Origin: CG2-30-36-16 sp964372115
GTDB taxonomy: Bacteria > Bacteroidota > Ignavibacteria > Ignavibacteriales > Ignavibacteriaceae
Length of the DNA: 64,000 nucleotides
Assembly (NCBI GenBank): GCA_964372115.1
Contig: CAYJPN010000001.1
Location: forward strand, 124,001 to 188,000
Reading direction: 5' to 3'
The number at the start of each line of letters is the position of its first letter. Position 1 is the first letter of the stretch. A model generated the notes under the pieces. It was not told the DNA's origin, ran no database searches, and was given only the letters and a program-made list of their open reading frames with translations. Below, piece by piece: positions 36,844 to 48,100 of the stretch. A program made the translations under genes and the position numbers.

Positions 36844-36870
36844 TAGTGAACGCAAAGTTTGCGTTCACTA
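36844..36870. terminator. Perfect 13-bp inverted repeat between convergent genes
   Basis: TAGTGAACGCAAA (36844-36856) and TTTGCGTTCACTA (36858-36870) are perfect inverted arms around a single G, so the hairpin loop must include some arm bases. It sits between convergent stops. Neither side has a strong T tract, so it is a non-canonical terminator at best. Confidence 0.5.
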
Positions 36871-36882
36871 AAAAACACTAAC

Positions 36883-37713
36883 TTAAAAGTTAAATTTTAA
36901 ATTTATTGTAGGAACCAATTCAATCTGTCTTGCGTACTGTTCAGTTTCAACTCTCGCGTTTAGTGCTAAGTTTTTATTAAACGATATTGAACTCCAAACG
37001 GCGTCGATCATGCTCAAAAAATGGTTTATATAAATTCCAATTACAGCTTTTGAAGCTACATTGTAATAATCATTTGCCTCACCGCGCATATGAGAGTAAA
37101 AGTTAAAGTTTGGGGATAATTGTGTATTATTTGCTCCTGCGGTATAATCATTCCAACCTGCGGAGTACTGCCAGTATTTTCCTATCAATTCATAATACTG
37201 TTGTTCGCCATGACTCGGCATTTTATGCGAACCATTCTCATATGAATTTAATTCATTCCAGTCAACACGTTCCCATGACGGCAATGTGGCATCAGGATTA
37301 ATTTGTATGTTTGCGTTGTGGTATTGATTCAGCCATTCAGCATATCGAACTACGCTCCAGTTTTCATCGGCATAATTTTCAAACTTTGTTGTTTGGTCAT
37401 CTCCCTTTTTGTCATATATGATGGCAGTTGTAACTATCGCCGCCTCAACTGCAATAAAAGCGGCGGCTCTCCAATATTCACCTGTATAAATCTCACCGGC
37501 GCCGGGAAGTAAAAGAGAAAGTGCACCGGCAAGTATTATGGACTTTTTACTAATTTGAACAGGCATGATATTTATTTTAGATGCAGGTTTAAATTGTTCG
37601 AATGCTGTTCGAGAGTCCGAGGTCAAATGACCGTTAAACATTTCTGTTTGCGCCGACAAAATTCCGGCTGCAATAAAAAATATCATCAAAACTAATTTAA
37701 TTTTTGAGCGCAT
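36883..37713 (-). CDS. DUF5683-like exported membrane protein
   Basis: A 276-residue protein with a signal peptide (ends GILSAQ), then an amphipathic start and hydrophobic segments in SIILAGALSLLLPGAGEIYTGEYWRAAAF. The phrase LLPGAGEIY with a following YW matches the core of DUF5683 proteins, common in Bacteroidota-Chlorobi envelopes. The C-terminal part is rich in aromatic residues and could be periplasmic. It is read 21 bases after the gluzincin/barrel gene and may be coexpressed with it. Function unknown. Confidence 0.6.
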   Translation of the reverse strand: MRSKIKLVLMIFFIAAGILSAQTEMFNGHLTSDSRTAFEQFKPASKINIMPVQISKKSIILAGALSLLLPGAGEIYTGEYWRAAAFIAVEAAIVTTAIIYDKKGDDQTTKFENYADENWSVVRYAEWLNQYHNANIQINPDATLPSWERVDWNELNSYENGSHKMPSHGEQQYYELIGKYWQYSAGWNDYTAGANNTQLSPNFNFYSHMRGEANDYYNVASKAVIGIYINHFLSMIDAVWSSISFNKNLALNARVETEQYARQIELVPTINLKFNF

Positions 37714-37734
37714 TTTAATCCTTCACAAGAATTA

Positions 37735-40700
37735 TTAAAAATCGAAACCAAATAATATACCGCCGTAAAAGCGCCACTCTTTACCATACCGAACAGTTTC
37801 ACCTCTAACTTCACGTTTAACTTCGTCAAACCCATATGAAGCGTTTACAAAAACACTCGTCGGGAAAAGATAAAATGAATTCATCTGTGCTCGGAGTTCA
37901 ACACCGGCGCCTTTCTTAAAGTTTTTTGCAGATGGGATATCGCCTGTCCATGAGTTTCCAACATCGCCATACACCGAGAAAAATATTTTATCGAGATAAA
38001 TATGACCGAGCCTTGCATCAATATTTCTAAACAATGGCATTCTGTATGTTAAGTTAAACCAGCCAACCTCGTTTCCGCTGATTGAATAAAACGGGTAAGC
38101 TTTCATACCGATTAAACCGCCAAGATAAAAATCAAAAAAGTCTGGTTGAGCTGGTCCGAAAATTGTTCCGGCGCGCAACTGAGCAGTTAAAGTGTGGCTT
38201 GCCCAGAGTGGAATATGAACCTTAGAATTAAGTTCGAGACGGTGGAAATTAAAATTACCGTACTTTGGTTTCAGTAAGCCATCTTCAACAACATACTCGC
38301 CGTCTTTATTAAATTCGTTAAACTCGTAATTATATGTTAAATCAACAGTGCCGCCGTGTGGGTTTATATCGCTGTCACGGTATGGAGGCGTCATTTCATA
38401 GGTGTACTTTAGTTGAAAATTTCTTCCTATTAGATATGTATCATCGGTTGTAGGATACAAAGTGTTATCGGGTAAAATGAAACTTCCGAGAGAAGCAGAA
38501 TAACGGCTAAAAATAAATCTAAGTTCAAGATTTTGCTGCGCTGTAAATATTCTATGTTTGGCAGCAACGTCCACTTCAAAAAGGTTATAAGTTACATCCG
38601 TCGGGACGATATAATCATAAGTCGGGGGAATCGTCGTAGAATCCACGCCGAAGTAAATATCAACGTTAGCCTTTCTGCTGATGTTGTACACTTCGAGAGC
38701 TAATTCAGGTTTTATCCCGATATCAAAAAGAAGCGGCAGTTTATTCCTGTAATCAAAAATTAAAAACAAATCGCGTTCTAACCGTGTGTTAATAGAGGCG
38801 CCGGCAAAAAAGGAATAACGATTAAGCATATCACTAGATGTTACGTATAAACCGGGTTTTAATTTTTCAATAAATGAATTGGATGTATTATAGTTGTCCC
38901 ATCTTATCATCGGAAAAATAGTCAGTTTACTAAAAGCGCCGGAGTATTTTTCTTTTTTTAAATCTGGCAGCTCGTAGTCATCAAAATTTTTCAGTTTCTC
39001 TATATTAAAATTTGCGATATCGCCGTTTGGTTTGCTTTCATCAAGAGGAGGATTTTTTATCCAAACGTAATCTTCACCCGGAATAACTTTGCCCTGCTGT
39101 GCCGGGGTTATTTTAAATATTTTATAACCCGAGGATGTGTAACCGGCGTACAGTATGTTACCTTCTCTATCTACTGCCGGCATAAAAGCGCCGCCGGTAA
39201 CATTTGTTAACTGGTCAGTAGTTTTAGTTTTAGTATTGTATCGATAGAGATTAAAAATTCCCGTTTTATCCGATGAGTAGATTAAATTTCCATCCTTATC
39301 GTAAACACCATTTCTTTCATCTTTTTCGGTTTCAACAACCTTGTGGTAATCGGTTCCATCAACGTTTACTGCCGCTATATCCCTGGTTTGATTATATGAG
39401 TACCCGAAAATGATTTGTGAATCGTCATTTGAAAATTTAGGATTAAAAACCTGCTCTCCGTTTGCAAACAAAGTTAGCTGTTTAAAATTTTTCCCGTCAA
39501 TATCTACAGTGCCGATATTACCGGTTCCGTCCTTTTGAAACAGGAATACAATCTTTTTACCGTCATGCGAAACAAAAGGTTGATTTGTACGAAGATTAAA
39601 TGTCAATCTTGTTTCTTTGTCGTTATCAATATCGTAAACATAAAGATCGTGAACATTTACCCAGTTCGGATTATCATCACTTAGTTTGGCATATATAATT
39701 TTATTTACACCTGGTATAAAACTTACAGTTGAACGAACACCGGAAACGAGCGTTTTTTCTTCCCCGGTTTTTAAATCGTGCGAATAAACTGATGATAAAC
39801 TAAAATAGTCAGCCGATTTATTGGAAATATAAATAAACTTACTTCCATCTTCAGAAAAAGCAGGATAAAAATTTCCAAAACCCTTTTCTGAAATTACCTC
39901 GCCGCTAACTTTATTGTCCAACACTTTTTCAATTCTTTTTTGGTAGCTTTCTTTTACAAAATTTTTCCACTCACCGTATATCTCATTTCCGTCTTTTCCG
40001 AGTACGTCTTTAAAAGCGGCGTCAACGGTAAAGTTAAACGGCTTGCCAAGTGCCTGCGAAACTTCGCGAAGTTTACTCTCGCCATATTTTTGAGAAATAT
40101 ATCTTGTTAATGCAAAACCTGAGTTGTAAACAGATTCATTACCAAGACTTGTTTTTCCAAATACTCCCATTTCGTTCCATGTAAGCATTTTATCATCAAG
40201 CGCGTAAGAGCGTAAAATCATATCGCGGTGCGAATCCCAATTGTCGTAATCAAACTCGGTGCGCATATATTGGGCAGTACCTTCGGCTAACCATGCTGGC
40301 ATATTAATAGCAGCAAGCGGGTATGAAACAATTACATTCGGAAAACCGTAAAGTATATCGGGACGTCTTTCATCTTCATAATTTAACGCTTGAATAAATA
40401 TGGCGGGAACAGTCCTGGTTAATTTTAATGATGCCTGAATCTGTACCATATGAGTAAATTCGTGGGAGATAACATTACGCAGCCAGTTGTGAGCGCCCCG
40501 TAAATCAAAATCGAGTGCGCTTGTCCAGATTTCAATTTTATTATCGAAGAAGTAAGTTGCGCCGTTGGAATAATCATCAATATCTTTCATTACAAAATGA
40601 ACTGTTTCGGGCTCATAATTGTAAAGTGAAGTTATGGGTCCCCAAACTTCATCCGCAATTTTTGCAACCACGTAGGCGGAACGTTCAGCTGCTTCGTGGA

Positions 40701-40827
40701 AATGAACTTCAACGTGCTTCCCTTTAATTGTAAACCAATCTAACTCGGGATGAAATTCAGTAAACTGTGCAAAAGTATTTATCGAACAAAATAAAAATAG
40801 AACAAATACAAGATTTAAATTTTTCAT
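37735..40827 (-). CDS. Gluzincin peptidase, beta-propeller and outer-membrane barrel fusion
   Basis: A 1030-residue exported protein. After a signal peptide (cleavage near residue 20) comes a peptidase MA-like domain with the zinc motif HEFTH at residues 122-126 and a third-ligand motif WLAEGTAQY about 60 residues later. Residues about 310-620 contain PD40/TolB-like propeller repeats (NFYPAFSEDGSKFIYIS, QPFVSHDGKKIVFLF, VFNPKFSNDDSQIIFGY). The last 350 residues form an Omp85/surface-antigen-like barrel ending in GILFGFDF with the aromatic C-terminus needed for BAM assembly. It would be anchored in the outer membrane with its peptidase in the periplasm or outside. All catalytic residues look intact. 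Substrate unknown. Confidence 0.82.
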   Translation of the reverse strand: MKNLNLVFVLFLFCSINTFAQFTEFHPELDWFTIKGKHVEVHFHEAAERSAYVVAKIADEVWGPITSLYNYEPETVHFVMKDIDDYSNGATYFFDNKIEIWTSALDFDLRGAHNWLRNVISHEFTHMVQIQASLKLTRTVPAIFIQALNYEDERRPDILYGFPNVIVSYPLAAINMPAWLAEGTAQYMRTEFDYDNWDSHRDMILRSYALDDKMLTWNEMGVFGKTSLGNESVYNSGFALTRYISQKYGESKLREVSQALGKPFNFTVDAAFKDVLGKDGNEIYGEWKNFVKESYQKRIEKVLDNKVSGEVISEKGFGNFYPAFSEDGSKFIYISNKSADYFSLSSVYSHDLKTGEEKTLVSGVRSTVSFIPGVNKIIYAKLSDDNPNWVNVHDLYVYDIDNDKETRLTFNLRTNQPFVSHDGKKIVFLFQKDGTGNIGTVDIDGKNFKQLTLFANGEQVFNPKFSNDDSQIIFGYSYNQTRDIAAVNVDGTDYHKVVETEKDERNGVYDKDGNLIYSSDKTGIFNLYRYNTKTKTTDQLTNVTGGAFMPAVDREGNILYAGYTSSGYKIFKITPAQQGKVIPGEDYVWIKNPPLDESKPNGDIANFNIEKLKNFDDYELPDLKKEKYSGAFSKLTIFPMIRWDNYNTSNSFIEKLKPGLYVTSSDMLNRYSFFAGASINTRLERDLFLIFDYRNKLPLLFDIGIKPELALEVYNISRKANVDIYFGVDSTTIPPTYDYIVPTDVTYNLFEVDVAAKHRIFTAQQNLELRFIFSRYSASLGSFILPDNTLYPTTDDTYLIGRNFQLKYTYEMTPPYRDSDINPHGGTVDLTYNYEFNEFNKDGEYVVEDGLLKPKYGNFNFHRLELNSKVHIPLWASHTLTAQLRAGTIFGPAQPDFFDFYLGGLIGMKAYPFYSISGNEVGWFNLTYRMPLFRNIDARLGHIYLDKIFFSVYGDVGNSWTGDIPSAKNFKKGAGVELRAQMNSFYLFPTSVFVNASYGFDEVKREVRGETVRYGKEWRFYGGILFGFDF

Positions 40828-40882
40828 AAAGAGGAAATTTCTTTCGTCTGAAATTTTAGCTGTCGCGCAGATAGTAAATTAT

Positions 40883-43800
40883 TTACTTTACAACAGCTAC
40901 TTTTATAATGTTTGTTTCGGTTTTGCCGCTTACACCGGCTGCTTCAATGCGCGCAAAATAACCACCACTCTGGATATTACTTACGTCCCATTTTGTTTCA
41001 TTGTCCATTCCGGCGGTAGCGTCGTTGTTTAATTCTGCCACAAAATCGCCGGCTAGGTCAAAAATCTTTATATTAATTTTGGAATTTTCATTTACGTAAT
41101 AACGAATGTATGTTACTCCATCGTAAACAGGATTAGGATAGTTGTAAGCCCGGTTCTTCGGGAAAAATTCATTTGTATAACTTTGAGATGAAGCTGCCGG
41201 AACAAATGATAAATTTGCCGAACCGCCATTTTCGCCGCCCCAATATACCGTTCCCTCTGAAGCGCCAATTTTATAGCCGCTAAAACCGCCCGAATTGTTT
41301 AAAGAAGCAAATGATATTTGTTTGTCTTTTACAAATGTAACCGGTACTGCAGCGAGATCATCACCGAATGATAGAGGAAAACCCGGTACGCTTTTACCGG
41401 TGCCGCCGAAAATAGCAAATACTCTTCCGTCTTCTGTTGATGCAATAATTTCCGCTTTATTGTCACCTTCAAAATCAACAACAAGTGGAGTTGAGATAAA
41501 TGATAATCCGAGAGGATCCTCAAACGGGAAATTATCGGCAAGTGCTCCGGCTAAATTTACCGCATACACTTTTTTCGCCGCTGTATAAATTATATAATTT
41601 TCTCCGTCCTGTTTAACATCGCCGACAGAAAATGAATTTACGTTATTTTCAGCAGCGGAAAATTTAACTAATAGCTTACCTTCGGAGATAAGATAAAAGC
41701 TGTTATTACTTGATAAAACAATTGATACGTATTTGCCGTTTTTGTTTTTTGTAAGAGCAAGATCAATCGGCACTTCACCTTTAAAATCAAAGTTATTCCC
41801 ATCACTATCAAAATATAACGTTTGTGCTGAGGGGGGAGATGAAACGATGCTTGCTTTACCGATGCCGCAATAATATAATCCGTCAACTGCAATTTTTTTG
41901 ATGACAAGATTGGTGTCAATTACTACCGGCTGTTTTGTTTGAACCGGATCGATTGCCGGAAGCCTGCCGGTGGAATAAAAATATATTTTTCCTTTTTCGG
42001 TACCGAACAATATTTCTCTTTCTTCCGTTGCAAGTACTCTAACTACCGGTGGTGTTGAAATATTTTCGTTCAAGTAAATTGACGACAGATAGTTAACTGC
42101 TCCATCAGCCATGTAAATATTTAATGCAGACGCTTTTGCTCCGATAAAATAATTAGTGTTGTTCCATAAAATTGCTGCGGGGTGAACTTCCGAAAAGTCA
42201 TTTAGGTTTGTTGTAATATTCCCTTCATCATTAAGCAGATGGAGATTGAAATTATTCACAAGCGCGAAAGTAACTTCATTCCCGTTTTGCAACGATGTTA
42301 GTTCAGCCGCTTTTACAGCCATACTTATGTTTGAAGAAAAAACCGGTTTAATAATTGAATCGCCATACGTCAAATTGAATGACATCCGATTTCCTATATT
42401 TGAAAAATTGGAAATGGATATCAAACTATTTGCGCCGCTGTTTGAATTTGTGTTGGGGCGCGAATTTTTATCAAATATGTTTTTAAAAAGATCGGATGGA
42501 TTACCTTTATACCAAAAATCTCTATCGCTACCTTCACCTATTACAACATCACCGAAGATTGTTTGAAACTCCTCACCTATGTCCTGAATGCCATCGGCTT
42601 CTTCAACGTCAACACCGCGATTGTTTTTATCGTTATTTATTGAATTTGAAGCAAGTTTAGAATTGATGATTGATTCATCAATATGCCATATAACTATACC
42701 ATTGCCTGGCACTGCCCAATCAAATTCGTCAACATCAATTACAACACCCGCAAGTGAATCCACTGCAAAGCTATAATAACCGGTTGTGTCTCTATCGAAT
42801 ATTTTTGTCAGAGTATCGGAGCCGACAACATATTTAACAATTGAGCCGTTTTTCAGTGCGTCACGACTTCTGTTTTCAACAAGATAATATTCGGAGGAAT
42901 TAATTGGAACTTTTAATATTACGGAATCGCCAAGTGATGCTGCGTGTCCCGTTGTAAGTGTTAAATTTTTGTAATCTCCGGGGGTTATTACTTTCGGCGC
43001 TGCCCAGCCGAGGTATATTTTTTCCCATGGTGAAGGTTCCGGTGGATATGTTCCGCCATATGCGAAAATTGCCTGACCGTCCATCAAACCAAAACGCCCT
43101 ATGGCGCTTAAACCGGTATTTGTATCGAACAAATCAGGCAGACCGAGATGGCTGGCAATTGAGGCAACAAGTAAACCGTTTGTAGAAATTTCAAAAAGTA
43201 CTTTTCCGCCGAACGATTCAACTTCCCGGCTTTCTGTTTCCGGCATTATTAAGCTGTTTGTAATTTTAAAATTTCCACTACCGACAGGAATACCTTCATA
43301 CGAGCTTCCGTAGATTTTTTTAAAAAGATTTGCACCCATATAAATTGAAGGAAGATCTTTATCGGTTCCTATGCTGCCCGGCAAACTTATATCACGTCCA
43401 ACGCCTGCATGAAAAATTATAAATACATCATAATGTGAAAAATCGAAATCAGGATAAAGTGATGCGGCTTTAGTCCATGTTTCTTTTGCAAAATCGCCAA
43501 GCAAAGAATAATCATCCGATTTTGAGGGGGGAGAATAACTTCTCATAGTTTTTGAAACGGAAAAGGTGTCTGGCAAAACGGAATATTCAATGTTCATAAT
43601 TCCGTCAGAAACCTTACTGAAATAATTTTTTACAAATTCAAGATGAGCTTCGTAAAATGGTTTATCGTGCGGAAGAGGATCAAGAATATCTTTTCCGTAA
43701 TCGTTCGAAAAAACCGTACCCATTTTTCCGTTTCCGAATGTAGTATTGTCTTTGTCCTCCTGAAAATTAACCATCGCCGCAAGTACTCTCAAAGTGTCGG

Positions 43801-43924
43801 ATGAGGTTACGCCGGTGATGGTGTTGGCAGATGGATAAGGATTTATATTAACAGAAAATGTTTGGGCAAACGGGTTGCCCAAACATACTGTAAAAACTAA
43901 AACTGTGAGAAGTTTTTTTAACAT
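40883..43924 (-). CDS. M6-like (immune inhibitor A-type) secreted protein with T9SS sorting domain, HExxH lost
   Basis: A 1013-residue secreted protein with signal peptide (ends NPFAQ). The N-terminal 400 residues follow the M6 metalloprotease plan (TLRVLAAMVNFQEDKD, FIIFHAGVGRD, HLGLPDLFDTN, GRFGLMDGQ). However, the position normally occupied by HExxH before LGLPDLYD reads ASIAS (about residues 254-258), so zinc catalysis is not expected. The middle has repeat-like FG-GAP segments and the end is a T9SS type A sorting domain (NYPNPVYDGVTYIRYYV ... IIKVAVVK). It lies six bases after porV in the same direction. Probably a surface adhesin or a pseudo-peptidase; role unknown. Confidence 0.82.
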   Translation of the reverse strand: MLKKLLTVLVFTVCLGNPFAQTFSVNINPYPSANTITGVTSSDTLRVLAAMVNFQEDKDNTTFGNGKMGTVFSNDYGKDILDPLPHDKPFYEAHLEFVKNYFSKVSDGIMNIEYSVLPDTFSVSKTMRSYSPPSKSDDYSLLGDFAKETWTKAASLYPDFDFSHYDVFIIFHAGVGRDISLPGSIGTDKDLPSIYMGANLFKKIYGSSYEGIPVGSGNFKITNSLIMPETESREVESFGGKVLFEISTNGLLVASIASHLGLPDLFDTNTGLSAIGRFGLMDGQAIFAYGGTYPPEPSPWEKIYLGWAAPKVITPGDYKNLTLTTGHAASLGDSVILKVPINSSEYYLVENRSRDALKNGSIVKYVVGSDTLTKIFDRDTTGYYSFAVDSLAGVVIDVDEFDWAVPGNGIVIWHIDESIINSKLASNSINNDKNNRGVDVEEADGIQDIGEEFQTIFGDVVIGEGSDRDFWYKGNPSDLFKNIFDKNSRPNTNSNSGANSLISISNFSNIGNRMSFNLTYGDSIIKPVFSSNISMAVKAAELTSLQNGNEVTFALVNNFNLHLLNDEGNITTNLNDFSEVHPAAILWNNTNYFIGAKASALNIYMADGAVNYLSSIYLNENISTPPVVRVLATEEREILFGTEKGKIYFYSTGRLPAIDPVQTKQPVVIDTNLVIKKIAVDGLYYCGIGKASIVSSPPSAQTLYFDSDGNNFDFKGEVPIDLALTKNKNGKYVSIVLSSNNSFYLISEGKLLVKFSAAENNVNSFSVGDVKQDGENYIIYTAAKKVYAVNLAGALADNFPFEDPLGLSFISTPLVVDFEGDNKAEIIASTEDGRVFAIFGGTGKSVPGFPLSFGDDLAAVPVTFVKDKQISFASLNNSGGFSGYKIGASEGTVYWGGENGGSANLSFVPAASSQSYTNEFFPKNRAYNYPNPVYDGVTYIRYYVNENSKINIKIFDLAGDFVAELNNDATAGMDNETKWDVSNIQSGGYFARIEAAGVSGKTETNIIKVAVVK

Positions 43925-43930
43925 GATTTT

Positions 43931-45088
43931 TTAAATTCCTCTTGGCAAGCCTCTTGTACTTTCAGCAACAGCGCCCCAGCCAATAAGTACAGTAAATCTT
44001 AAAGTATCGGAAAGCGGGTGATTCTCACCGCCTTTAAAGACCGATGTAGTTATATAGCTGAAATCGAACCCGTAAATATCATAACGAATACCCGCACCAA
44101 AAGTTAAGAACTTTCTATTTCCGTAAGATGGGTCTTCGTAAAAGAAGCCTGTTCTGAGAGCGAATAAAAAGTCACCCGGCTGACCGTACCAGTACTCAAG
44201 CCCCGTAGATGTAACTACATCTCTTAATTCTTGCGATAATGATTTATCTCCCCACGCAGTAAATATTGCTTTATAAAATTCATCCGATGAAATACTATCA
44301 CGACGAACGAGCAATTTACTAAAATCGAGTGTCCAGATAAGTGAATTATACTCATCATTAAGAACTTTGTAAGCAAACCCAAGACGGAAATTTGTCGGGA
44401 TAGGGTCTGCCTGTGCTTGATCTATGTAGTAAATTTTTGGGCCTAAATTGCTTAGATTAACACCAATACTCAAATTACCGCCGATATCTTCATCAAGAAA
44501 AGGGATAACCAATTTACCCGGGCGCCACATTGCAGCAACGTCAAAACTAACAGAAGTAGCAACACCGCTTCCCTGTTCATTTCCGGTTGGTTTGTCGGAT
44601 AAGCGACTGTGAATTAATCTAAAGTTAAAACCGAGTCCCCAATCGGGGTGCACTTTTGTTGCATATCCAAGAGTTAGGGCGGCATCGAATGAACGAAAAG
44701 TACCAACAACATCAGGCCCTGATTCAAGAGTCCTCTGGAATTCACCAAAGTTCATATAGGTGATGCTGGCGGTTACACTACCGTCAATTTCTTCAATGTA
44801 TTGTCTGTAAGTAAGATAATCGTAAAACAGATCGAGGTTGAACTGCGGCAGCCAGTTACTATGTGTAATACTCAATTCGGTGCCGGTTAAAAATGCTATT
44901 CCCGCAGGGTTCCAGAAAATTGCGGCTGAGTTATCTGCTAATCCCGCTCCCGATTCGCCTATACCGCCGGCTCTCGAATCCGGTGCAAGGAGAAGAAATG
45001 GGACAGCCGCTTCGCCCTGTGCGTATGCAACCTTATTTATCCCCATAAATGTTACTGCAACAAGCAGTAGTTTCACAAATATTTTCAT
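43931..45088 (-). CDS. porV: PorV/PorQ family outer-membrane protein of the type IX secretion system
   Basis: A barrel protein of 385 residues with signal peptide (ends KVAYAQ), followed by the family opening VPFLLLAPDSRAGGIGESG and the NSAAIFWNPAGIA segment typical of the FadL-related PorV/PorQ group. PorV (LptO) shuttles T9SS cargo to the PorU sortase and helps deacylate and anchor them. Its gene lies between the cargo-like M6 protein and porU, which fits. PorQ is an alternative name, but porU adjacency favours PorV. Confidence 0.9.
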   Translation of the reverse strand: MKIFVKLLLVAVTFMGINKVAYAQGEAAVPFLLLAPDSRAGGIGESGAGLADNSAAIFWNPAGIAFLTGTELSITHSNWLPQFNLDLFYDYLTYRQYIEEIDGSVTASITYMNFGEFQRTLESGPDVVGTFRSFDAALTLGYATKVHPDWGLGFNFRLIHSRLSDKPTGNEQGSGVATSVSFDVAAMWRPGKLVIPFLDEDIGGNLSIGVNLSNLGPKIYYIDQAQADPIPTNFRLGFAYKVLNDEYNSLIWTLDFSKLLVRRDSISSDEFYKAIFTAWGDKSLSQELRDVVTSTGLEYWYGQPGDFLFALRTGFFYEDPSYGNRKFLTFGAGIRYDIYGFDFSYITTSVFKGGENHPLSDTLRFTVLIGWGAVAESTRGLPRGI

Positions 45089-45188
45089 GCGTGTTTTCCT
45101 CCGAATTGGATATTCAATTAATTTTCAATTTAAAGACCAAATATAAAAAAAATAGACAGTACAATCGTTATTTCGGGTACAATAAGTT

Positions 45189-48100
45189 TTACCTTATTAC
45201 CGCTATTTTACCAAGAACACTTTGACTGTATTGCCCGTCAGTTGTTTTTACTATTAACTTGTAAAGATATGCGCCGTTTGCCAGCAAATTTCCATCTTCA
45301 TCTCTTCCATCCCAGTCGATGGCAACAAACTTATCGTTCAAACCGGTTTGCTCAATATTTTTTATTAATCTTCCTGCAACAGTGTACACTTTTATTTTTA
45401 CATCTATTGTGCGGCTCAAATTCTGCTGAAATGTAAAAGATGTATTAGCTTTGAACGGGTTTGGATAATTATAAACATCTCTAATAACTAAATCATCCCC
45501 CGAGACAACATTAAAATAAGCGGCTTCGGTTGTAAAATTATTAAAAACATCCCATGCCTTAACATCTATCTTATAGTCGCCCAAATCAAGACCATTAAAT
45601 TTATACTCAACTTTGCCCGATTTACCACCGGCATTTATATCGCCGATAAAGTAATTAGTAAAATCAATTGCGTTATTACTGTTTTCATTTAAAATACCTT
45701 CGAGTTTATGACCAATACCGGTGCCGGTTGTGTTCAACCCGCTTTCATCAAAAAGTTTTACTATTAACTTTGAGTTCGGGTTTGCTAGGTTAGCGGTTAT
45801 CGATGTTATATCATCAAAATAAATTTCAACCTCCGGGCCCGCTTTATCATTTACAGCTCCTGAGTCAGTTCCGCCAACAGTAAAAGAATTTGTGTATCCA
45901 ATTCCGTCAGTGTTTTCGCCTGTAAAGTATAAAACAATTTTTCCATTTCTATTTTCGTAACTAATATCTTTGGGCACTACAAATGAAGCTTCCCATTCAC
46001 CATTAGTAATTGAAACACGCCCTTTAAATATCTGTCCACCCTGCATGGTTACCTTGTGCAAAAATGTACTGCCCTGCATAAGCCGGAATTCGCGGTTCGA
46101 GTCGTAAACCGATAAAATACCCTCGCCGTTAAAATTATTCCAGGCTCCGCCTGTTGGCTGAACAACATGTCCTTTAATACTTACTTTGCTCAAAGCTTTG
46201 ATGTTGGAAAGACCGTCTGGTTTCACACCGTTTATTGAATCGACCGAGGAGCTAAAGTGCGGCACATTTAAACGCAAAGTCGGATCGCAAAGCAGATGAT
46301 ATTTTTGATCATTTGCAACATCAATTCCGCTGCGCCTTTTTGTTTTAAAGATTATTTTGCCGATAGGACTTAAATAATTTAATGTATCTCTCGGCATACC
46401 AAAAATGTTATCAAAAAGATCTGTCATTAGAGCTGTGTTGCTTTGGGCAAATACTAGCCGGGCAGCAGTAAACGCGCCTATTGAACCGCCGTTTTCTTTT
46501 AAGAATAATTCTTCGGCGCCGCTCTGAATAGAAGGTTTATCAAAATCGCCGAAATCACACGTTGCGGCGGATAAGAAAAAATAATTAGAGCTGTTGAGTT
46601 GAGGAATTGAAACATCTTTATCAAAAACAATTTCATGAGCCCAAACCCTTGGATTTCCATGACCAACGTAATTAACAATTACATTGCCTGAATTCATTGC
46701 GTTGATAATATCGACATTTGCCGTTGGTATTCTTACTCCGGCAGAAGTTAAAACCCGCGGGTAAGCAGACAGATATATTTTTTGAATATCATAAGAGCCT
46801 AGGAGTGAATTTGCGACGTTCTCACTTGGCCCTGAATGAATTGCACCTTCCCAACCATCGATGGTAATTGCATCATCTGCAATAAATGTTAATTTATTTC
46901 GCCAGTCTCCGGCATTGCTTCCGGTTTCATATTCCCTAATTTTGGAGATTATCACCGATGCATCATCAGCATTTTGTATCGGCAGACGCCCAATAGCTAT
47001 ATCTGGATAACTATCATTTCCGCTGACCCGCACATAAAAATCATCATAAGTAGATGAATGAACCTCGTGCAGGCTTTCAACAGTTTGGAATGTAATAATA
47101 AAATTTTTATTCTGGTTCCCGCCTTCAATATTTTTGTAATCGTAAGTGCCATCTCCAAAAAGTAGCACATATTCTGGTTGTATCTGCCAATTATCATAGG
47201 CATATTTTATAAAATTTCTTATGGCAACAGGATCTTGTAAACCCCCGCTAAACTCATTAAATATTTCGTCCTGGTAAACCAACTGTGTACTAATAGGAAT
47301 CGGTATTTCAGATTCTTTGTATTGTTTGAACTGTTCTGCCTGAGTTTTAAACTCTTTATTGGCAATTACAATAAATTTTGCCCCTGGCTGTATCCCGATA
47401 ATATTAGAATTTTGAATCAGCTCCGGGTTGGCAGGTGTCAGAAGTGCACTCTGTTCAATACCGAGATATTTAGAAATATTTTTTGACTGCTCTGTTGATC
47501 TAAACTTAAACTCCGAACCGCTCCAAACAACTGGATTTGTAATTTTTTTTACGGACGAATAATCGGTAACATCAAATACGCTTATATCGCTGCTCGAAAA
47601 TCCTTTAAGCGGATATTCAACCACTGCCGAAGAATCGGGAGAGTAAAAAATTATTTGATTGTTAACTGCTGAAAAATCTCTTAAGTATTCTATTTCAAAA
47701 TAATCAAGATAACCTTTGTAAGCCGGCTGTGTTGTGTTGTAGTCAAATTTTAACAAACTTCTGTTTTCAGCAAGAGTTCCGGTAAATGATCCGTAAAAAT
47801 TGTTCAAATATCCCTTCGAATATTCTGACCAGTCCTGATTTTTTGTTCCGAATAGATAACCGGAAAATATGGGAGTTGAATGTTCCCCCACTTCAAATAG
47901 AACATTATTATAGTCGCTGTTTACAAATGCCCCTTTATAATTGATTTTAGAGTTCGGTATCAGACCGTCAAGCAAATTCATATATGTGCGGCTGCTATTC
48001 GATTGATCAAACTCGTCTCCGAACAAATTTCTACCGCTTTTGGCGAGACTAATAAGATCATCTTCGTGATATTTAAAAGCTCTTGTAGATTGTACTATTA

